Shown piece after piece: positions 16,861-24,817 of a DNA stretch of 64,000 nucleotides. The position numbers and the translations under genes were made by a program. The stretch is taken from contig NZ_PHNC01000029.1 of the NCBI RefSeq assembly GCF_003121295.1, positions 1,116,001 to 1,180,000 on the forward strand, given 5' to 3'. The first letter of the stretch is position 1. Every line of letters begins with the position of its first letter. The notes under the pieces are model-generated. The model searched no databases, had not been told where the DNA came from, and saw nothing but the letters and a program-made list of their open reading frames with translations. This stretch comes from Streptomyces orinoci (lineage in GTDB: Bacteria; Actinomycetota; Actinomycetes; Streptomycetales; Streptomycetaceae).

Positions 16861-18260
16861 TACGCGCGCCGGCTCCCCGCCAAGAACCACTCCTTGTGGA
16901 TCCCCGGAAGCGCCAGCTTCCGCTCGAACAGCGGCGTCCCGAAGATCGCCAGCTTCAACTGCAGCGCACCGTTGACGTCGATGCCTCCGTACGCGCCCCA
17001 CTTCCCGGTGGGCTTACGGGAGTCACTGTTGATCGACACATCCCCCTCGGCCCGCAGATAGGGCGAGATCTCGCCGCTGACCCCAACGGTCCCGTAAAGC
17101 CCGATCTCCGCCTCCGCCCCCAGCGAAGCCTTGACCTTGCCCTCACCCGACGCACTGGCCTTGATGGGCGAGCCGCTCATCTTCGACTCATTGACCGGCT
17201 GCCATCCGGCGGTCCGGCTGTAGGAGCCGCCGACCTTGAAGTCGCCCTTGACGTCCTGCTTGACGTCCACACTGACCTTTCCGTCCGCCTCCACCTGGAG
17301 GTAGCAGGTCAGATCCGTGTTGACCACCACCGGCACCGGCCCCACATTGATCACCGGCGTGGCGTGCAGCTTGGCGAAGGGAATCCGCAGCGGCTTGGAG
17401 ACCGACGCCTGGCCCTTCAGCTCCCACTGCGAGGCCCAGTCGCCCTTGAGCGCCAGCGAGGCCGTGCCGGGTGCCCGGCCGCCCGTACCCCGGCCGTCAT
17501 ATGAGAAGTCCACCTCCGGCGCCAGCTGGACAAAGCCCGCCACCGTGGCGGAGGCCGAGGCGGGCGCGCCCTCGGGCGTGCTCAGCCCGGTGCTGACATC
17601 CAGCCGCAGATTGCCCATCGGCAGCTGTGCGCCCTGCGGGCCGAAGTGCAGGTCACCACGCTTGGCCCAGGACACCTTCACCCCGCTGACCAGCGGCTGC
17701 ACCTTGACCGCCGAGGGGTCCACGGCCGCCTTGCCGGCCGCGTTGGCCTCGCCCAGCAGCGCATTGAGGTTGGCCGGGGCGGTGCCGACCTCGGTCCCGT
17801 GCTCGGTCTTGCGCCCCACCTTGGTGACCTTGGCCAGCACACCATTGGGCGCCCCCGGCGCCGGTGCGCTGGCGAATACATCGCCGACCGCCACCGGCGG
17901 CTTGGCGGAGGGCTTGGCCTTCTTGCCCTCCTGGCTTCCATCGGCGATGACGGCCCGGCCGCTGCGCCGGTCATAGGAGGCAACCTTGAGCGAGGACTTA
18001 TGGGCCTGCGGTGCCGCGGCGGACGCACCGGAGGAGGCGGAGGCGTCATCGGCCTGGTGCGCCACCGCACTTGGCACCACGGCACCGGCCGGGGCCGCGG
18101 CGACCGCCAGCTGGGGCTCGTCGGCCGGGGCGGAGGAGGACGGCGTCCGGCCGCCGTCCTTGGCGGCGGACTGGGCGGAGCCGGACGACGAGCAGCCGGC
18201 CAGCGCCAGGGAGGCGATGGTCAACGCCGGTATGAGTACGTTCCTTTGGGACGTGCGCAA
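16860..18260 (-). CDS. Large secreted lipoprotein, function unknown
   Basis: 466 residues, ATG 18260. The signal peptide ends in the lipobox LALAGC (Cys23), followed by a Ser/Ala-rich linker to about residue 95. The rest is rich in alternating hydrophobic residues, Gly, Val and Lys, suggesting beta structure. It includes strands like GDFKVGGSYSRTAGW and VKASLGAEAEIGLYGTVGVSGE, which resemble repeated beta-hairpins. There is no enzyme motif or recognised family. It is monocistronic with a hairpin terminator at its stop. A cell-surface binding role is possible but not shown. Confidence 0.75.
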   Translation of the reverse strand: MRTSQRNVLIPALTIASLALAGCSSSGSAQSAAKDGGRTPSSSAPADEPQLAVAAAPAGAVVPSAVAHQADDASASSGASAAAPQAHKSSLKVASYDRRSGRAVIADGSQEGKKAKPSAKPPVAVGDVFASAPAPGAPNGVLAKVTKVGRKTEHGTEVGTAPANLNALLGEANAAGKAAVDPSAVKVQPLVSGVKVSWAKRGDLHFGPQGAQLPMGNLRLDVSTGLSTPEGAPASASATVAGFVQLAPEVDFSYDGRGTGGRAPGTASLALKGDWASQWELKGQASVSKPLRIPFAKLHATPVINVGPVPVVVNTDLTCYLQVEADGKVSVDVKQDVKGDFKVGGSYSRTAGWQPVNESKMSGSPIKASASGEGKVKASLGAEAEIGLYGTVGVSGEISPYLRAEGDVSINSDSRKPTGKWGAYGGIDVNGALQLKLAIFGTPLFERKLALPGIHKEWFLAGSRRA

Positions 18261-18440
18261 GTGGGTTCCTCATAGGGCAGGAGGTGCGCCGGCCCCCGTT
18301 CCGGCCGCACTGAGCGGGCACCTTGCGATTACTCGCAGGTAACGATCCGCATGATCCTGCCACGGGGCGGGAACGCCGCACCGCCGCCCAAACGATGATC
18401 TAGGTCACACCATGGATCGCGCCGTAGAACACGCCGTGGG

Positions 18441-19289
18441 TCACGCCGCCCGGAACACCGTGATCCGGCAGGAGACCGTCACGGGGAAGGGAACCGTCAA
18501 CCGCTCGGTGCGCCGCCGCAGTTCATCAGGATCCACATGGTGCGCACTCGGCCCCATCAGCACCAGGTTCGCTACGTCCTCGGCGCCCAACGTGGCGCGG
18601 AACTCCACCCGTTGCTCGCTCTCCGGCCGGAACCGGTCGCCCAGGGAGCGCCGCAGCCGCTCCTCCTTGGCCTCATCCACCGTCAGCAGCCCGGCGGCGC
18701 CGCGTAGTTCGGCCAGATGACCCGGTGTCGGCGTCAGTACCACCAGCGCCCCGCCGGGCCGCAGCACCCGGTGGAACTCCGGGCCATTACGGGGCGCGAA
18801 GACATTGAGCACCACATCAACCGAGCCGGAACGCACCGGCAGCGGCCGCCAGACGTCCCAGGTGGCCGCGCTCACCCGGGGGTGCGCCCGGGCCGCCTGC
18901 CGCAGGGCGAACTTGGAGACGTCCAGCGCCAGTCCGCGGGCCCCGGGCACCGCCTCCAGGGCCGTGGCCAGGTAGTAGCCGGTGCCCGCCCCGGCGTCCA
19001 GCAGGGTGCCGTCCGGCGGACAGCACTCCGCCACCGCCCCGGCCACCGCGCGGGCCAGTGGTGCGTAGTGCCCCGCCCCCAGAAAGGCGGCCCGGGACCG
19101 CACCATCTCCGCGGTGTCCGCGCTGCCCGCCCGCATTCCGCCGGTGAGCAGCCCCGCATACCCCTGCCGGGCCATATCGAAGGTGTGGCGGTTGGCGCAG
19201 CGCAGCGAGCGGTCGGCAAGCAGCAGTTCTTCGCCACAGACCGGACAGACAAGGACGTTGTTGAGCACGCCCGAGGCTAACACCGGCAC
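18441..19289 (-). CDS. RlmA/TlrB-like 23S rRNA guanine-N1 methyltransferase
   Basis: 282 residues, GTG 19289. The N-terminal zinc finger CPVCGEELLL...CANRHTFD (Cys-x2-Cys...Cys-x3-His, about residues 16-35) followed by MARQGYAGLLTGG is the hallmark of RlmA(I)/(II) enzymes, which methylate G745 or G748 in helix 35. The SAM site is LLDAGAGTGYYL. Members of the TlrB branch give tylosin or mycinamicin resistance, but housekeeping forms exist. It follows the ABC ATPase gene with the stop and start touching, so it may be the last gene of that operon. Confidence 0.85.
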   Translation of the reverse strand: MPVLASGVLNNVLVCPVCGEELLLADRSLRCANRHTFDMARQGYAGLLTGGMRAGSADTAEMVRSRAAFLGAGHYAPLARAVAGAVAECCPPDGTLLDAGAGTGYYLATALEAVPGARGLALDVSKFALRQAARAHPRVSAATWDVWRPLPVRSGSVDVVLNVFAPRNGPEFHRVLRPGGALVVLTPTPGHLAELRGAAGLLTVDEAKEERLRRSLGDRFRPESEQRVEFRATLGAEDVANLVLMGPSAHHVDPDELRRRTERLTVPFPVTVSCRITVFRAA

Positions 19290-20069
19290 TCAGCGAGCCG
19301 TCTCCTTCTCATAGGCCGAAACCACTTCCTCGGTGGGCCCGTCCATCATCAGCTCACCGCGTTCCAGCCACAGCACCCGGTTGCAGGTATCCCTGATGGA
19401 GCGGTTGTTATGACTGACCAGGAACACCGTGCCCGCCTGCTCGCGCAGTTGGCGCACCCGTTCCTCCGAGCGCTTCTGAAACGCCCGGTCGCCGGTGGCC
19501 AGCGCCTCGTCGATCATCAGGACGTCATGGTCCTTGGCGGCGGCGATGGAAAACCGCAGCCGGGCCGCCATGCCCGAGGAGTACGTCCGCATCGGCAGGG
19601 TGATGAAGTCACCCTTCTCATTGATCCCGGAGAAGTCCACGATCTCCTGGTAGCGGGCGCGGACCTGCTCCCGGGACATGCCCATCGCCAGACCGCCCAG
19701 CAGGACGTTCTTCTCGCCGGTGAGGTCGTTCATCATCGCCGCGTTGACCCCCAGCAGCGAGGGCTGGCCATCGGTGTAGACCTTGCCGCGCTCGGTGGGC
19801 AGCAGCCCCGCGATCGCCTTCAACAGCGTTGATTTCCCGGACCCATTGGAGCCGATCAGACCGATCGCCTCGCCCCGGTAGGCGGTGAAGCTCACACCCT
19901 TGACGGCATGCACCTCACGGACGCCCGCACCCGGCTTGCGGCGGATGATGCGGTTGAGGGCGGCGGTGGCACTGCCCCGCCCGGTACTGCCACCATGCAC
20001 CCGGTAGACGATGTGCACATCGTCCGCGATCACGGTGGGAATGCGCTCGTTCTGCTTCTGCTCAGCCAC
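19290..20069 (-). CDS. ABC transporter ATPase, TagH type (wall polymer export)
   Basis: 259 residues from GTG 20069, which overlaps the permease stop by 8 nt and has GAGGAG upstream. Longer in-frame starts lie inside the permease gene. Walker A GSNGSGKST is at 73-81, Walker B DVLMIDEA, and the signature is YSSGM, the divergent form found in polysaccharide and teichoic-acid exporters. VREVHAVKGVSFTAYRGEAIG is also typical of TagH/RfbE-like proteins. With the permease it should flip a lipid-linked glycopolymer across the membrane. Confidence 0.88.
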   Translation of the reverse strand: MAEQKQNERIPTVIADDVHIVYRVHGGSTGRGSATAALNRIIRRKPGAGVREVHAVKGVSFTAYRGEAIGLIGSNGSGKSTLLKAIAGLLPTERGKVYTDGQPSLLGVNAAMMNDLTGEKNVLLGGLAMGMSREQVRARYQEIVDFSGINEKGDFITLPMRTYSSGMAARLRFSIAAAKDHDVLMIDEALATGDRAFQKRSEERVRQLREQAGTVFLVSHNNRSIRDTCNRVLWLERGELMMDGPTEEVVSAYEKETAR

Positions 20070-20955
20070 GGCCGTACTGCTCCTCAGCCTTCCAGAAGTA
20101 AATGAAACCGCCGATGCCCAGGACGACCGCCCAGCCAATGGCCAGCAGCCAGACATGGTGCGGCAGCGGAGCACCCTTGACATGCCCCATCAGGGAGAAA
20201 CGCATCAGGTCGATATAGACGGCGGCGGGGTTGGCGCTGACCAGGTCCACCACCATGGGCGAGGCATGCATCCGCTTGAGGTTGTTGATCAGCGGATACA
20301 TCACGCCGGACAGATACATCCAGGTGCGCAGGATAAAGGGCAGCAGCTGTGCCAGGTCGGGGGTCTTGCTGCCCAGGCGGGCCAGCACCATGGCCAGTCC
20401 GGTATTGAAGAGGAACTGGCAGACCAGCACCGGAATCACCAACAGCCAGGAAAGCCGCGGTATATGGCCGCAGCCCACCATGATGGCCAGCAGCACCACC
20501 ATGGAATACAGCAGCTGCTGGAGCTGCTGGAGGGCGAAGGAGACCGGCAGCGCCGCCCGCGGGAAGTGCAATGCGCGCACCAGCCCCAGATTCCCGGATA
20601 TCGCCCGGACGCCGGCCATCGCCGAACTCTGGGTGAAGGTAAAGACAAAGACCCCGGTCACCAGGAACGGAATGAACGCCTTGGGGGTGCCGTCTCCCAC
20701 ATGGCGCTTGCTGTCCAGCAGCAGACCGAAGATGAGGTAGTACACCGCCGCGTTCAGCAGCGGGGTGGCCACCTGCCAGACCTGTCCCAGCTTGGCCTGG
20801 CTGTACTGGGCGGTCAGCTTGGCCCGGGAGAAGGCCAGGATGAAGTGCCGCCGGGCCCATAGCTGCCGGGCGTAATCCGGCAGCGAAGGCCGGGCGCCGC
20901 TGACCGACAGGCCGTACTCGGCGGCCAGCTCGGCGGCGGGCGTCTCTACGGTCAC
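20062..20955 (-). CDS. ABC-2 type permease, TagG type
   Basis: 297 residues from GTG 20955. An upstream frame exists but would run through the operator region. Six membrane helices are visible from about residue 58 onward, with the ABC2 pattern YSQAKLGQVWQVATPLLNAAVYYLIFG, LGLVRALHFPRAALPVS and RTWMYLSGVMYPL. It pairs with the downstream TagH-like ATPase. It is divergent to a TetR gene; two palindromic sites lie between. Confidence 0.88.
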   Translation of the reverse strand: MTVETPAAELAAEYGLSVSGARPSLPDYARQLWARRHFILAFSRAKLTAQYSQAKLGQVWQVATPLLNAAVYYLIFGLLLDSKRHVGDGTPKAFIPFLVTGVFVFTFTQSSAMAGVRAISGNLGLVRALHFPRAALPVSFALQQLQQLLYSMVVLLAIMVGCGHIPRLSWLLVIPVLVCQFLFNTGLAMVLARLGSKTPDLAQLLPFILRTWMYLSGVMYPLINNLKRMHASPMVVDLVSANPAAVYIDLMRFSLMGHVKGAPLPHHVWLLAIGWAVVLGIGGFIYFWKAEEQYGRG

Positions 20956-20984
20956 CTGCGCACTCTCAGCTCTCGATCGACACG

Positions 20985-21049
20985 ACGGAACGGGACCGTT
21001 CCGTGAGCGCCACGCTAGAACACTCGCGCGTCGGAACGCAACCGTTCCG
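20985..21049. promoter_or_regulatory. Two palindromic operators between permease and TetR genes
   Basis: Site 1 (20985-21004) has perfect 9-bp arms ACGGAACGG and CCGTTCCGT. Site 2 (21032-21049) has 7-bp arms CGGAACG and CGTTCCG. Their centres are 46 bp apart. They share the same half-site and flank both divergent promoters, as expected for autoregulation by the adjacent TetR protein. A TAGGCT -10-like hexamer at 21059-21064 lies 7 nt before the tetR ATG. Confidence 0.7.
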
Positions 21050-21071
21050 TCCTCGCGGTAGGCTCGGGCGC

Positions 21072-21758
21072 ATGGAGAAGGAGTCAGTGCAGAAGGAGCC
21101 GGCGCCAAAGGAGCCCTTGGACAAGAAGCCCGGGGACAAGGAGCCGGCCAAGCCGCGCCGCACCCCCGCGGGCGCCGCGGTGCTGCGCCCGGAGGTCACC
21201 GACGCGATCCGCGCCGCCGTCTTCGAGGAACTCGCCACCGTCGGCTACGGCCGGCTGTCGATAGAGCGGGTCGCCCGGCGGGCGGGCGTGGGCAAGGCCG
21301 CCATCTACCGCCGCTGGCCCTCCAAGCTGCCCATCGTCCTGGACCTGGTCTCGGCCCTCGCCGAACAGGGCGTGCCCGCTCCCGACACCGGCACCCTGCA
21401 TGGCGACATCAAGGCCCTGCTCAAGGCGATCGCCCGGATCATGCGGCACCCGGTGGCCCACCAGATCATCCCCGATCTGCTGGCCGAGGCCGCCCGCAAT
21501 GACGACATCGCCCAGGCGCTGCGCACCGCCCTGCGCGACTCCCAGCAGGCCATGGCCGAAGCGGTGGTCCACAAGGCCGTCACCCGCGGCGAGCTCCCGC
21601 CGGACGCCGATGTCACCCTGGCCGTGGATCTGGCCAGCGGCCCCCTCTACTGGCGCCTGGTCATGGGCCGCGCCGCGCTGCCCCCGGACTATCTGGACAC
21701 CCTGACCACCGCCATCTGCGCGGCCCTGGGCGCCCCGGCCCCGTCCCGGGCGGGATAG
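21072..21758 (+). CDS. TetR-family transcriptional repressor
   Basis: 228 residues from ATG 21072. The first 35 residues are a charged Lys/Glu/Pro tail, followed by the helix-turn-helix YGRLSIERVARRAGVGKAAIYRRWPSK and a TetR_C-type domain. No Shine-Dalgarno sequence precedes the ATG. The -10-like TAGGCT ends 7 nt upstream, so the transcript may be leaderless. A GTG at 21087 has AAGGAG but only 3 nt spacing. It probably controls itself and the divergent wall-polymer exporter. Confidence 0.85.
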   Translation: MEKESVQKEPAPKEPLDKKPGDKEPAKPRRTPAGAAVLRPEVTDAIRAAVFEELATVGYGRLSIERVARRAGVGKAAIYRRWPSKLPIVLDLVSALAEQGVPAPDTGTLHGDIKALLKAIARIMRHPVAHQIIPDLLAEAARNDDIAQALRTALRDSQQAMAEAVVHKAVTRGELPPDADVTLAVDLASGPLYWRLVMGRAALPPDYLDTLTTAICAALGAPAPSRAG

Positions 21759-21816
21759 CCGGCTCTGGCGCCCCGTCAGGAGCTTTGCCGCTCACCCCGG
21801 CGCCTGACGGCCGGTC

Positions 21817-21858
21817 AAATAAAAAGATCCCGCCCGATCGAAGCGATCGGACGGGATC
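21817..21858 (-). terminator. Rho-independent terminator of tRNA-Ala
   Basis: On the minus strand a 15-bp stem, interrupted by one mismatch (arms 21844-21858 and 21826-21840, CTT loop), is followed by TTTTTATTT. It directly follows the tRNA gene and is one of the few classical T-tract terminators in the window. Confidence 0.85.
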
Positions 21859-21863
21859 GTTGC

Positions 21864-21940
21864 TGGTGGACCTGAGGGGATTTGAACCCCTGACCCCCTC
21901 GATGCGAACGAGGTGCGCTACCGGACTGCGCCACAGGCCC
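21864..21940 (-). tRNA. tRNA-Ala (anticodon CGC)
   Basis: 77 nt including an encoded CCA end. The acceptor arm is GGGCCTG/CAGGTCC with one G-U pair. The anticodon arm is CCTCG-TTCGCAT-CGAGG, giving anticodon CGC for codon GCG. The T arm contains GGTTCAAATCC. All four stems fold normally. Confidence 0.92.
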
Positions 21941-22026
21941 TTGCAACGAGTGAAACTCTAGCACCCCCACAGGGATGGTTGGAAATCGCTCCTCTGCCAC
22001 CCCGTCGCTGGTCAGCGCAGCGAGCG

Positions 22027-23028
22027 TCACTCATTGGCCGCACGCGGGCGGCTGCCGTCCTCGGCGTACTGGTCGAACAGCGGAGTACGGCCGCGGTCCC
22101 GGGAACGGCGGCGGGGGCGTACCCCACGGCGCTCCTCGGGGGCCGGGCGGCGGTCGGCGGCGGGCTCGGCGGTGCTGGAGCGGGCCGAGCTCCAGGTGTC
22201 GGCGGCGCCGAGGTCCACGCCATCGGTGGCCCGGGGGGCCACCGGGGCGGTGACATAGGTCGGCAGCGGCACCGGCACCGGCTCCCAGCCGTCGCCCGCG
22301 TCCCGGTCGCGCTGCTGGTCCACCCACTCGGCGTGGTCGGTCTGCTCCACCAGGGCCCGCCGGTCGGCGCTGCGCGGCGAGGGCTCGGGGGTGGGGGCCG
22401 GGTGCACGGCGGTGTCAGCGGTCTCGCCCGCGTCCACCGCCGGTGAAGGGCGGGGCCGGCCCTCCCGCAGCCGCTGCGCGGCCAGTTCGGCCCGGCGCTG
22501 GTCCATTACAAAGGCGAACCGCCGCCGCTCCTGGACCCGCAGATAGCAGATATAGGCGCTCAGCAGCAGCGCAGGTCCGGCGGGAGCCCACAGGAACTCC
22601 AGGCCACCCACGCCGGCGACCACCGCGCCCAGGGTGAAGGCCAGGAACAGCACCACCGTGGTGCGCCGGCGGCGGGCGAGGACCTTGGAGCGCCGGGCCC
22701 GCTCGGCCGGGGTCGGTGCGTGACCGGGGGCGTGCGCGGCGGGCGGCCGGACGGGGGCCGGCTCGGCGACCGTCTCGGGTTCGGCCGGACGCGGCTCCGG
22801 CTCGGCGGCCTCCGCGGGTACGGGCGCATCGGCCCGGGTGCGCCCCTCGAGTTCCTTGGCGTACCGGCGCTCCATGCCCGCCCGTCCGGACAACAACCGG
22901 ATGGCGGTGCTGAAGCGTTCCGTCGGACGGGCTTCGTTGAGCTCGTCCTGCCTACGGAGCCACATCGGCACCAAGTAGGCGGCCCAGGCTCCGACGATGA
23001 CTGCGTAGATCAGGCCGCTGCTGCTCAC
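22027..23028 (-). CDS. sepX: Divisome membrane protein SepX/GlpR
   Basis: 333 residues from GTG 23028, chosen because the family begins with SSSGLIYAVIVGAW. The first membrane helix is at about residues 4-22 and is followed by the conserved MWLRRQDELNEARPTERF cytoplasmic stretch. Two more helices lie near 130-170, then a long Pro/Arg-rich, disordered C-terminal tail. SepX in Streptomyces supports cross-wall and sporulation septation. Its corynebacterial relative GlpR is the membrane receptor of the MoeA-like protein Glp, whose gene lies 3 kb upstream in the same orientation. Confidence 0.85.
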   Translation of the reverse strand: MSSSGLIYAVIVGAWAAYLVPMWLRRQDELNEARPTERFSTAIRLLSGRAGMERRYAKELEGRTRADAPVPAEAAEPEPRPAEPETVAEPAPVRPPAAHAPGHAPTPAERARRSKVLARRRRTTVVLFLAFTLGAVVAGVGGLEFLWAPAGPALLLSAYICYLRVQERRRFAFVMDQRRAELAAQRLREGRPRPSPAVDAGETADTAVHPAPTPEPSPRSADRRALVEQTDHAEWVDQQRDRDAGDGWEPVPVPLPTYVTAPVAPRATDGVDLGAADTWSSARSSTAEPAADRRPAPEERRGVRPRRRSRDRGRTPLFDQYAEDGSRPRAANE

Positions 23029-23055
23029 AGGCACACGGTAGAGGGGCGCGCGCAA

Positions 23056-23157
23056 GGGATTCCGCCAATTGGCGCGGTGTGTCGCACGAACCGGCTGATA
23101 TCTCGAACTTTTTTTGTGATTTCCGGGATCGGAGCCGATCGAATTCGAACATTTATT
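23056..23157 (-). promoter_or_regulatory. AT-rich gap before sepX
   Basis: The gap between the acetyltransferase stop and the sepX start is markedly AT rich for this genome. It contains a GATCGG-AG-CCGATC dyad, the palindrome TCGAATTCGA and a run of seven A on the minus strand. It probably combines weak termination of the moa operon with a promoter for sepX. Exact elements cannot be assigned. Confidence 0.35.
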
Positions 23158-23778
23158 TTATTTCTCGGATCGGTGCCGCTGGGCACGGTGCCAGCGGGAG
23201 AGCAGTCCCTCGGTCATCTCGTCCGCCGTCAGCGCGTACACCAGGTGATCCCGCCAGGCGCCGTCGATGTGCAGATAACGCGGCCGCAGCCCCTCCTCGC
23301 GGAAGCCGAGTTTCTCCACCACCCGGCGGCTGGGCAGGTTCTCGGGGCGAATGCAGACCTCCAGCCGGTGCAGGCCCAGGGTGCCGAAGCAGTAGTCGGT
23401 GACCAGCGCCACGGCGGTGGGCATCACCCCGCGGCCCGCCACCTCCTGGTCCACCCAGTAGCCGATATGGGCCGAGCACATCGAGCCCCAGGTGATCCCG
23501 GCCACGGTGAGCTGGCCCACCAGCCGGCCCTGGTACTCGATCACAAAGGGCAGCATCCGGCCCGCATGGGCCTCGGCGCGCAGATGCCGGACCATCTGCC
23601 GGTAGCTGGGCCGCCGGGCGGGCAGCGCGCCGGGCGGCGGGGGCGGCACGGTGGCCTCCCAGGGGCGCAGCCAGTCGCGGTTGCGCCGGTTGACCTCCCG
23701 CCAGGTGCGCTGGTCGCGCTGCCGGATGGGACGCAGGGCCACATCCCCGTCCGCCAGCTGGACCGGCCACAGGCTCAT
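23158..23778 (-). CDS. GNAT acetyltransferase, RimJ type
   Basis: 206 residues, ATG 23778 overlapping the moaB stop by 4 bp. DVALRPIRQRDQRTW at the start, GYWVDQEVAGRGVMPTAVALV as the acetyl-CoA loop and LEVCIRPENLPSRRVVEKLGFREEG are characteristic of RimJ/RimL-like N-terminal acetyltransferases. It is the last gene of the galU-moeA-moaC-moaB operon and is followed by an AT-rich 100-bp gap before sepX. Its substrate is unknown. The same gene order around sepX is common in streptomycetes. Confidence 0.87.
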   Translation of the reverse strand: MSLWPVQLADGDVALRPIRQRDQRTWREVNRRNRDWLRPWEATVPPPPPGALPARRPSYRQMVRHLRAEAHAGRMLPFVIEYQGRLVGQLTVAGITWGSMCSAHIGYWVDQEVAGRGVMPTAVALVTDYCFGTLGLHRLEVCIRPENLPSRRVVEKLGFREEGLRPRYLHIDGAWRDHLVYALTADEMTEGLLSRWHRAQRHRSEK

Positions 23779-24269
23779 GCGGTGGTCCGGGCGTCCGGTC
23801 TGGGGTGGTCACCGCCGTGCAGCTGCTCCACCGCGTGCACCAGCAGCCGCCCCAGCACGGCCAGGCCGTCCCGGACGCCGCCGGTGGAGCCGGGCAGATT
23901 GACGATCAGGGTGCGCCCGGCGACCCCGGCCAGGCCCCGGGAGAGCGCGGCGGTGGGCACCTTGGGCAGGCCCTCGGCCCGGATGGCCTCGGCGATGCCG
24001 GGCACCTGGTAGTCCAGCACCTTCGCGGTGGCCTCCGGAGTGCGGTCGGAGGGGGTCAGGCCGGTACCGCCGGTGGTGACCACCGCGTCGTACCCGGCCG
24101 CCACCGCCTCCCGCAGGGCCGCCTCCACCGGGTCCCCGTCCGGGACCACCCGGGGGCCGTCCACGGTGAAGCCCAGCGCGGCCAGGCCCTCGGCCAGCAG
24201 CGGGCCGCCGCGGTCCGGGTAGACCCCGGCGGCGGCCCGGTTGGAGGCGGTGACCACCAGCGCCCTCAT
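23775..24269 (-). CDS. moaB: Molybdopterin adenylyltransferase, MogA/MoaB family
   Basis: 164 residues, ATG 24269, overlapping moaC by ATGA. Diagnostic motifs: DAVVTTGGTGLTPSDRTPEAT, with the TTGGTG molybdopterin-binding loop, and VNLPGSTGGVRDGL. It activates molybdopterin by adenylation in molybdenum-cofactor synthesis. It is the fourth gene of a tightly packed operon with moeA and moaC. Confidence 0.92.
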   Translation of the reverse strand: MRALVVTASNRAAAGVYPDRGGPLLAEGLAALGFTVDGPRVVPDGDPVEAALREAVAAGYDAVVTTGGTGLTPSDRTPEATAKVLDYQVPGIAEAIRAEGLPKVPTAALSRGLAGVAGRTLIVNLPGSTGGVRDGLAVLGRLLVHAVEQLHGGDHPRPDARTTA

Positions 24270-24757
24270 GACCGGCTCCAGGAGCCGGACTTGCCGCCGG
24301 TCTTCTCCTCGACCCGGATGTCGGTGATCACTGCGGCCTTGTCCACCGCCTTGACCATGTCCACCACCGTCAGGGCGGCGACCGAGACCGCGGTCAGGGC
24401 CTCCATCTCCACTCCGGTGCGGCCGGTGGTCTTCACGGTGGCGGTGATCTCCACGGCGTCGTCGGTCACCCCGAGGTCCACCCGGACACCGGAGACATCC
24501 AGGGGATGGCAGAGCGGGATGAGGTCGGGGGTGCGCTTGGCTCCCATGATGCCCGCGATACGGGCGGTGGCCAGGGCGTCGCCCTTGGGGATGCCGCCGC
24601 CGCGCAGCAGCTCCACCACCCGGGGGGCCACCAGCACCCGTCCACTGGCCCGGGCGGTGCGGGCGGTGATGTCCTTCTCCGAGACGTCCACCATGCGCGC
24701 CGCGCCCGCGTCATCGAGATGGGTGAGGCGGACGGGCCGGTCCTGGGCGCTGCTCAT
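24266..24757 (-). CDS. moaC: Cyclic pyranopterin monophosphate synthase
   Basis: 163 residues, ATG 24757. The family motifs MVDVSEKDITARTARASG, IMGAKRTPDLIPLCHPL and VKTTGRTGVEMEALTAVSVAALTVVDMVKA are all present, with the conserved Lys and Asp of the active site. It performs the second step of cofactor synthesis with MoaA, which is not in this window. A 60-bp gap separates it from moeA and 4 bp overlap joins it to moaB. Confidence 0.95.
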   Translation of the reverse strand: MSSAQDRPVRLTHLDDAGAARMVDVSEKDITARTARASGRVLVAPRVVELLRGGGIPKGDALATARIAGIMGAKRTPDLIPLCHPLDVSGVRVDLGVTDDAVEITATVKTTGRTGVEMEALTAVSVAALTVVDMVKAVDKAAVITDIRVEEKTGGKSGSWSRS

Positions 24758-24817
24758 CGTTCTCCCGGTCCAGTGCGGTCAGCAGTGGGCAGACACCGTA
24801 CCCGGCGCCGCGGGCGG

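Noticed and set aside
14455..17001. 848-codon open frame opposite the GH89 gene
   Set aside because: Antisense of a well-recognised enzyme with proper signal peptide and ribosome site.
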